A stretch of 11,376 nt of DNA. Origin: an uncultured Eubacteriales bacterium (lineage in GTDB: Bacteria; Bacillota; Clostridia; Oscillospirales; Oscillospiraceae). The stretch spans positions 1 to 11,376 of the forward strand of contig URCY01000055.1 in assembly GCA_900546415.1 (NCBI GenBank). The letters are read 5' to 3'. The translations under genes were made by a program, and so were the position numbers. A model generated the notes under the pieces. That model searched no databases. It was not told the origin of the DNA and worked only from the letters and a program-made list of their open reading frames with translations. Shown in pieces: positions 8,434 to 11,376 of this stretch (position 1 is its first letter; every line of letters starts with the position of its first letter).

Positions 8434-8856
8434 TTACTTCTTCTTGGCCTTCGGGCGCTTCTGACCGTACTTGGAACGGCTCTGCATACGACCCTGGACA
8501 CCCTGCGTATCGAGCGTACCACGGATGATGTGGTAACGGACACCAGGCAGGTCCTTAACACGGCCACCGCGGATCAGAACGACGGAGTGCTCCTGCAGGT
8601 TGTGGCCGACACCGGGGATGTAGGCGGAAACCTCGTAGCCATTCGTCAGGCGGACACGGGCGATCTTACGAAGTGCGGAGTTCGGCTTCTTCGGGGTGGT
8701 GGTACGAACTGCGGTGCAGACGCCTCTCTTCTGGGGAGATGCGAGATCGGTAGCGCGGTTCTTCAGCGTGTTCAGACCCTTTTGCAGTGCCGGAGCCGTA
8801 GACTTGAAGGTCACCTGCTCTCTGCCCTTTCTGACCAACTGATTAAAAGTAGGCAT
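8434..8856 (-). CDS. rpsL: 30S ribosomal protein S12
   Basis: Decoding-centre protein of the small subunit. The 140-residue product contains PQKRGVC (41-47), TTTPKKPNSALRK (52-64), GHNLQEHSVVLIRGGRVKDLPGVRYH (84-109) and a lysine-rich tail. Compared with the 124-residue E. coli protein, it has an insertion of about 14 residues before PQKRGVC, as in Bacillus and other Firmicutes. The lysines tied to streptomycin resistance when mutated (in TPKK and RVKD) are wild type, and D102 is the aspartate that RimO methylthiolates in some bacteria. The ATG follows AAAGGAG. The gene lies 73 nt after ybxF. Confidence 0.99.
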   Translation of the reverse strand: MPTFNQLVRKGREQVTFKSTAPALQKGLNTLKNRATDLASPQKRGVCTAVRTTTPKKPNSALRKIARVRLTNGYEVSAYIPGVGHNLQEHSVVLIRGGRVKDLPGVRYHIIRGTLDTQGVQGRMQSRSKYGQKRPKAKKK

Positions 8857-8896
8857 GTTGTTCTCCTTTCTTATTGATTCGCGTTTATATTATCCT

Positions 8897-8916
8897 GAAA
8901 TATTCTAAAATATTCC
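8897..8916 (-). other. AT-rich hairpin between ybxF and rpsL
   Basis: On the minus strand GGAATATT and AATATTTC form an 8-bp stem (one G-U pair) with loop TTAG, 14 nt after the ybxF stop and 40 nt before rpsL. No T-tract follows. It may be a processing or stability element; the stem is weak. Confidence 0.3.
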
Positions 8917-8929
8917 ATCGGATACGAAA

Positions 8930-9196
8930 TCAGTCGGAAGCCCCGCTCTCGGGACTCCGAATTGTGGCAGCGGCGGCTGCCGGGACCGGGATGCCGCAGG
9001 CGATCCCCAGCTTTTGCATCGTGGCGACATAGACGACCGTCACCTGCGCCTGCTCGCACTGCTCCAGCAGCGGCTCGGTCAGCATGGGGTCGGCGTCTCG
9101 CGCAACATAGACCGTCTGCACGCGCTGCGCCGTCAGCGCTTTGCGAAGCTGCTTGATCCCGACCACCCGCTCGGCGGTTTTTAGTTCATCAAGCAC
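8930..9196 (-). CDS. ybxF: L7Ae/eL8-family K-turn RNA-binding protein (YbxF type)
   Basis: Small RNA-binding protein of the L7Ae/L30e family, whose bacterial YbxF members bind kink-turn RNA. The 88-residue product carries the family signature: a VGIKQLRKAL helix (13-22), VYVARDADPMLTEPL (29-43), and the closing MQKLGIACGIPVPAAAAATI block (about 60-79), followed by a short extra tail. The start is a GTG at 9194-9196, with AAAGGA about 10 nt upstream. The only nearby ATG is out of frame. Position directly before rpsL matches the usual Firmicutes order, but here it is the first gene of the operon and has its own promoter. The exact cellular role of this family in bacteria is not settled. Confidence 0.92.
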   Translation of the reverse strand: MLDELKTAERVVGIKQLRKALTAQRVQTVYVARDADPMLTEPLLEQCEQAQVTVVYVATMQKLGIACGIPVPAAAAATIRSPESGASD

Positions 9197-9236
9197 CGTT
9201 TTTCGTTCCTTTCAATCTATGCTCACACAATTTTGG

Positions 9237-9265
9237 ATTATAGCAGAATTCACGAAATAAGTCAA
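9237..9265 (-). promoter_or_regulatory. Strong sigma-A-type promoter of the str operon
   Basis: Minus-strand TTGACT (9260-9265) and perfect TATAAT (9237-9242) are exactly 17 bp apart. The expected start near 9230 gives a leader of about 34 nt before the ybxF GTG. It lies just after the terminator of the ABC gene, making the ribosomal operon an independent unit. Confidence 0.88.
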
Positions 9266-9285
9266 TGATTTTTGATGGTTTTGAC

Positions 9286-9324
9286 AAAAAAATTTGCAGC
9301 CTGTTCCGGAAAACAGGCTGCAAA
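9286..9324 (-). terminator. Intrinsic terminator after the ABC exporter gene
   Basis: A perfect GC-rich 10-bp stem (GCAGCCTGTT at 9296-9305 with its complement at 9312-9321) has a 6-nt loop and extends by three A-T pairs. On the minus strand a run of seven T (9286-9292) follows. It lies about 27 nt after the ABC stop codon. Confidence 0.92.
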
Positions 9325-9350
9325 AGCGGAAATTTGTCGGCCTTGAGCGG

Positions 9351-11111
9351 TCAGGATCCGAGCGTTGTCTCGTGAACCTGTCCGTTTTCCACCTTGAAAA
9401 TGCGGTCGCAGCCCGCGATGGTCGTCAGCCGGTGCGCGACGATGATCATCGTCTTGCTGCTGCCGATGCGGTTGATTGCCTGCATCACGGCGGCCTCCGT
9501 CTCGTTGTCGAGTGAGCTGGTCGCCTCGTCGAAGAACAGGATCTCCGGGTCGCGATAGAGCGCGCGGGCGATGCCGATGCGCTGCCGCTGTCCGCCCGAA
9601 ATGCGGATGCCGCGCTCGCCGACGACCGTGTCCAGCCCGTCGGCCAGACTGCGGACAAAATCGGCAAGCTGTGCGTCCTCCAGCGCGCGCCAGACCTGCC
9701 GGTCGTCGATCTCCGACGGATCAAGGCCGAGGGCGACGTTGCTGCGGATGGTGTCGTCGACCAGATAAATATTCTGCGGGATGTAGCCGATGTGCTTCTG
9801 CCACTGTGTATAGTCCTCATAGATGTCCAGCGCGCCGTAGCACACCGCCCCGCTGTCCGGTCTGAGCAGCCCGAGGATCAGGTCGACCAGCGTCGTCTTG
9901 CCCGCGCCGGTCACGCCGATGATGCCCACCGAGGTACCGTGCCGGATCTGCAGGCTGACGTCGCGGAGCACCGGCTCGTCGCGGTTCGGATAGGTATAGG
10001 AGACGTGTCTGACGAGAATGTCCTGCGCGCATTCGTCCGCAACGGCACGCCTCTCGCGCTTCTTCCGCTCGATCTCGGCCTGACGCTCCCGCTGCTCGCG
10101 CTCGGAGTCGGTCAGATCGGCATAGAGTGCCTCGAGCGACGGCAGATTATAGGTGATCGTGTTGATGTCGCCGTTGATCGAATTGGCGCGCGGCATCAGC
10201 CGCATAGCCGCCACGGCGAAGGCCGACAGCGACGGCACGATGTCCGCAAGCGCCTGATGGCTCGCAATGCGGAGGGCGACCACGCCCAGCACGCTGCAAA
10301 TGCACAGGCTCTCGATCAGGATGCCGGGCAGCGACGCGATGATCTTATAGCGCTTGTTGAGCACGACGGCCTTCGCGCCCGCGTCCTGATAGACGTCGGC
10401 GAAGAATTCCTCGCGCCCCATGACCTTGACCTCCTTGATGCCGCCCATGGCCTGATGGATCGCCTTGTATTTTTTCGCATTGAGCTTGCGCGCCTCCGTG
10501 CCGGTCGCGCGGATCTTCTTGCGCACGACGAGAAAATAGACCGCCGAGCAGAGCAGCAGCGCGGCCGAAATGGCCAGCGTCATCGTCGTGTCCACGGCGA
10601 AGAGATAGACGACGAGCACGAGGATGATGAGGCTGTCGGAGATCAGGTTGAAGATCGTCGAGATCACGCTGAATGCGCCGCCGACATCCTGCGTGATGTT
10701 GCGCACGATTTCGGAGGTGTTGCGCTGCAAATGGAAGGTGTAGGGCTTGTTCATATAGCAGCGGATCATTTTCGCGCACATCCGCACCTCGTTATAGCTG
10801 ACGAATTTCACGCTGAGCTGGATCATCAGCAGCTTATAGAGGTTTTTGAGCACATAGACCGCCATCAGCGCGAAGGTCAGGAGCAGCATGATCGACTCGT
10901 GCGAGCCGGAGTGCGTCAGACGGCGCAGCAGCTCGTACCACCATTGGCCGTCGAGCCGGTCGGGGGTGACGAGGATGTTCACAAAGGGCAGGATCAGCGA
11001 GACGCTGAGGAAATCCATCGCCGTCTGCACCAGCTGCATAAAAAACAGGCACAGAAACAGCAGCCGCTGCCTCCGCGGGAAAATATAGCGCAGCTCTCGC
11101 ATCAGCTTCAT
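9351..11111 (-). CDS. ABC exporter, fused membrane and ATPase domains (PglK/MsbA-like)
   Basis: A 586-residue half-transporter expected to dimerise in the cytoplasmic membrane and export or flip a substrate using ATP. The N-terminal domain (about 1-325) has six hydrophobic segments near 15-45, 72-95, 145-171, 173-197, 255-282 and 285-305. A highly charged linker (about 334-360, rich in Glu and Arg) leads to the ATPase domain: Walker A GVTGAGKTT (399-407), Q-loop Q446, signature SGGQRQ (505-510), Walker B ILFFDE (524-529), D-loop SSLD, and H-loop H560. All catalytic residues are intact. The ATG at 11109-11111 follows GGAGG. The TMD resembles flippases for lipid-linked saccharides, but lipid, drug or peptide export cannot be excluded. 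No sugar-synthesis genes are in view, and it stands alone between its promoter and terminator. Confidence 0.93.
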   Translation of the reverse strand: MKLMRELRYIFPRRQRLLFLCLFFMQLVQTAMDFLSVSLILPFVNILVTPDRLDGQWWYELLRRLTHSGSHESIMLLLTFALMAVYVLKNLYKLLMIQLSVKFVSYNEVRMCAKMIRCYMNKPYTFHLQRNTSEIVRNITQDVGGAFSVISTIFNLISDSLIILVLVVYLFAVDTTMTLAISAALLLCSAVYFLVVRKKIRATGTEARKLNAKKYKAIHQAMGGIKEVKVMGREEFFADVYQDAGAKAVVLNKRYKIIASLPGILIESLCICSVLGVVALRIASHQALADIVPSLSAFAVAAMRLMPRANSINGDINTITYNLPSLEALYADLTDSEREQRERQAEIERKKRERRAVADECAQDILVRHVSYTYPNRDEPVLRDVSLQIRHGTSVGIIGVTGAGKTTLVDLILGLLRPDSGAVCYGALDIYEDYTQWQKHIGYIPQNIYLVDDTIRSNVALGLDPSEIDDRQVWRALEDAQLADFVRSLADGLDTVVGERGIRISGGQRQRIGIARALYRDPEILFFDEATSSLDNETEAAVMQAINRIGSSKTMIIVAHRLTTIAGCDRIFKVENGQVHETTLGS

Positions 11112-11147
11112 GCGCGTTCCTCCGTTTCATTTTTGTCGTTTCATATT

Positions 11148-11176
11148 ATTATAGTATATCTGCCGCAAAAAGTAAA
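11148..11176 (-). promoter_or_regulatory. Promoter of the ABC exporter gene
   Basis: Minus-strand TTTACT (11171-11176) and perfect TATAAT (11148-11153) are 17 bp apart. The expected start near 11141 gives a leader of about 30 nt before the ATG. The -35 box touches the GC-rich palindrome. Confidence 0.75.
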
Positions 11177-11177
11177 G

Positions 11178-11243
11178 GGCGGCGCCGCACAATTCGGCAG
11201 GCAGCTTCGGCGAAGCGCGTCGACGCAATTGCGCGGCGCCGTC
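11178..11243. repeat. GC-rich nested palindromic element
   Basis: Two 17-bp arms (11178-11194 and 11227-11243, both containing GGCGCCGC-type cores) are inverted with two mismatches, both of which become G-U pairs in minus-strand RNA. Inside lie the palindromes GCTTCGGCGAAGC (11204-11216) and GCGTCGACGC (11217-11226). Its GC content contrasts with the AT-rich promoter sequences on both sides. It resembles an interspersed extragenic palindrome, but a second copy is not present in the window. Confidence 0.65.
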
Positions 11244-11252
11244 AAATGGCTC

Positions 11253-11281
11253 TTGTAAAACTCCGTTCCATGCGGTATAAT
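11253..11281 (+). promoter_or_regulatory. Plus-strand promoter candidate, divergent from the ABC gene
   Basis: TTGTAA (11253-11258) and perfect TATAAT (11276-11281) are 17 bp apart on the plus strand. It would transcribe out of the window's right edge. Confidence 0.5.
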
Positions 11282-11291
11282 AAAGGAACCT

Positions 11292-11376
11292 ATGAATCAA
11301 TCGGCTGCGGCGCTCAGCGGATCTTTTGCCCCAGCTTATCGGTTTGAAAATCTTGAAATACACAAAGTATTCCTGC
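11292..11376 (+). CDS. Possible start of a divergent gene, cut by the window edge
   Basis: An ATG at 11292-11294 opens a frame with no stop for the remaining 28 codons (MNQSAAALSGSFAPAYRFEN and on), the only plus-strand frame placed behind a promoter candidate. AAAGGA lies 4 nt before the ATG, a little close. The predicted transcription start (near 11288) would exclude that site or make the message almost leaderless, which weakens the call. The peptide is not recognised. The alternative is non-coding DNA belonging to the palindromic element. Confidence 0.25.
   Translation, partial: MNQSAAALSGSFAPAYRFENLEIHKVFL

Noticed and set aside
8857..8929. Separate rpsL promoter in the ybxF-rpsL gap
   Set aside because: TAATAT-like -10 sequences exist, but no acceptable -35 box lies at the right distance.
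9197..9230. Kink-turn in the ybxF leader as an autoregulatory site
   Set aside because: TGA and GA elements are present, but I could not pair convincing flanking stems.
11127..11363. 78-codon minus-strand frame upstream of the ABC gene
   Set aside because: It reads through the palindrome and the ABC promoter, is Arg-rich in the way GC-rich non-coding frames are, and has no clear ribosome binding site. It might still mark a repeat family if copies exist elsewhere.

Overview
The window reads as ordinary chromosome of a fairly GC-rich Firmicute, most likely a Clostridia lineage such as the Oscillospiraceae. The clues are an S12 protein with the N-terminal insertion typical of Firmicutes, a YbxF-type L7Ae protein directly before rpsL, AGGAGG-type ribosome binding sites, and AT-rich intergenic DNA with consensus sigma-A promoters between GC-rich genes. 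The lineage call is an inference from protein character; no rRNA is present. All nine complete genes lie on the minus strand, so transcription runs from high to low coordinates.

Right-hand part (about 9350-11376): a full-length ABC exporter (half-transporter, PglK/MsbA-like) with its own promoter and a strong terminator. Upstream of it is a GC-rich nested palindrome, then a plus-strand promoter-like sequence and the possible start of a divergent gene cut by the window edge.

Middle part (about 4365-9265): a str operon in the order ybxF-rpsL-rpsG-fusA-tuf, starting at a near-perfect promoter (TTGACT-17-TATAAT) and ending at a hairpin/T-tract terminator after tuf. Tandem promoter-like sequences before tuf suggest extra EF-Tu transcription. 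The rpsL-rpsG gap holds two hairpins and competing pairings that could regulate rpsG. rpoBC, which commonly precedes ybxF in Firmicutes, is absent here.

Left-hand part (about 61-4338): an HD-domain phosphohydrolase of unknown role with no visible promoter, an AT-rich gap with a 46-bp nested palindrome, and then serC-serA-gdhA behind a consensus promoter. SerA and SerC carry out the first two steps of serine synthesis. SerC consumes glutamate and makes 2-oxoglutarate, which glutamate dehydrogenase can turn back into glutamate, so the three genes form a sensible nitrogen/serine module. No classical serB is visible.

No defence system, CRISPR array, prophage, insertion sequence, tRNA or rRNA was found. 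The points worth a second look are regulatory: the two large palindromes, the rpsL-rpsG leader, the tuf promoters and the promoterless HD gene.
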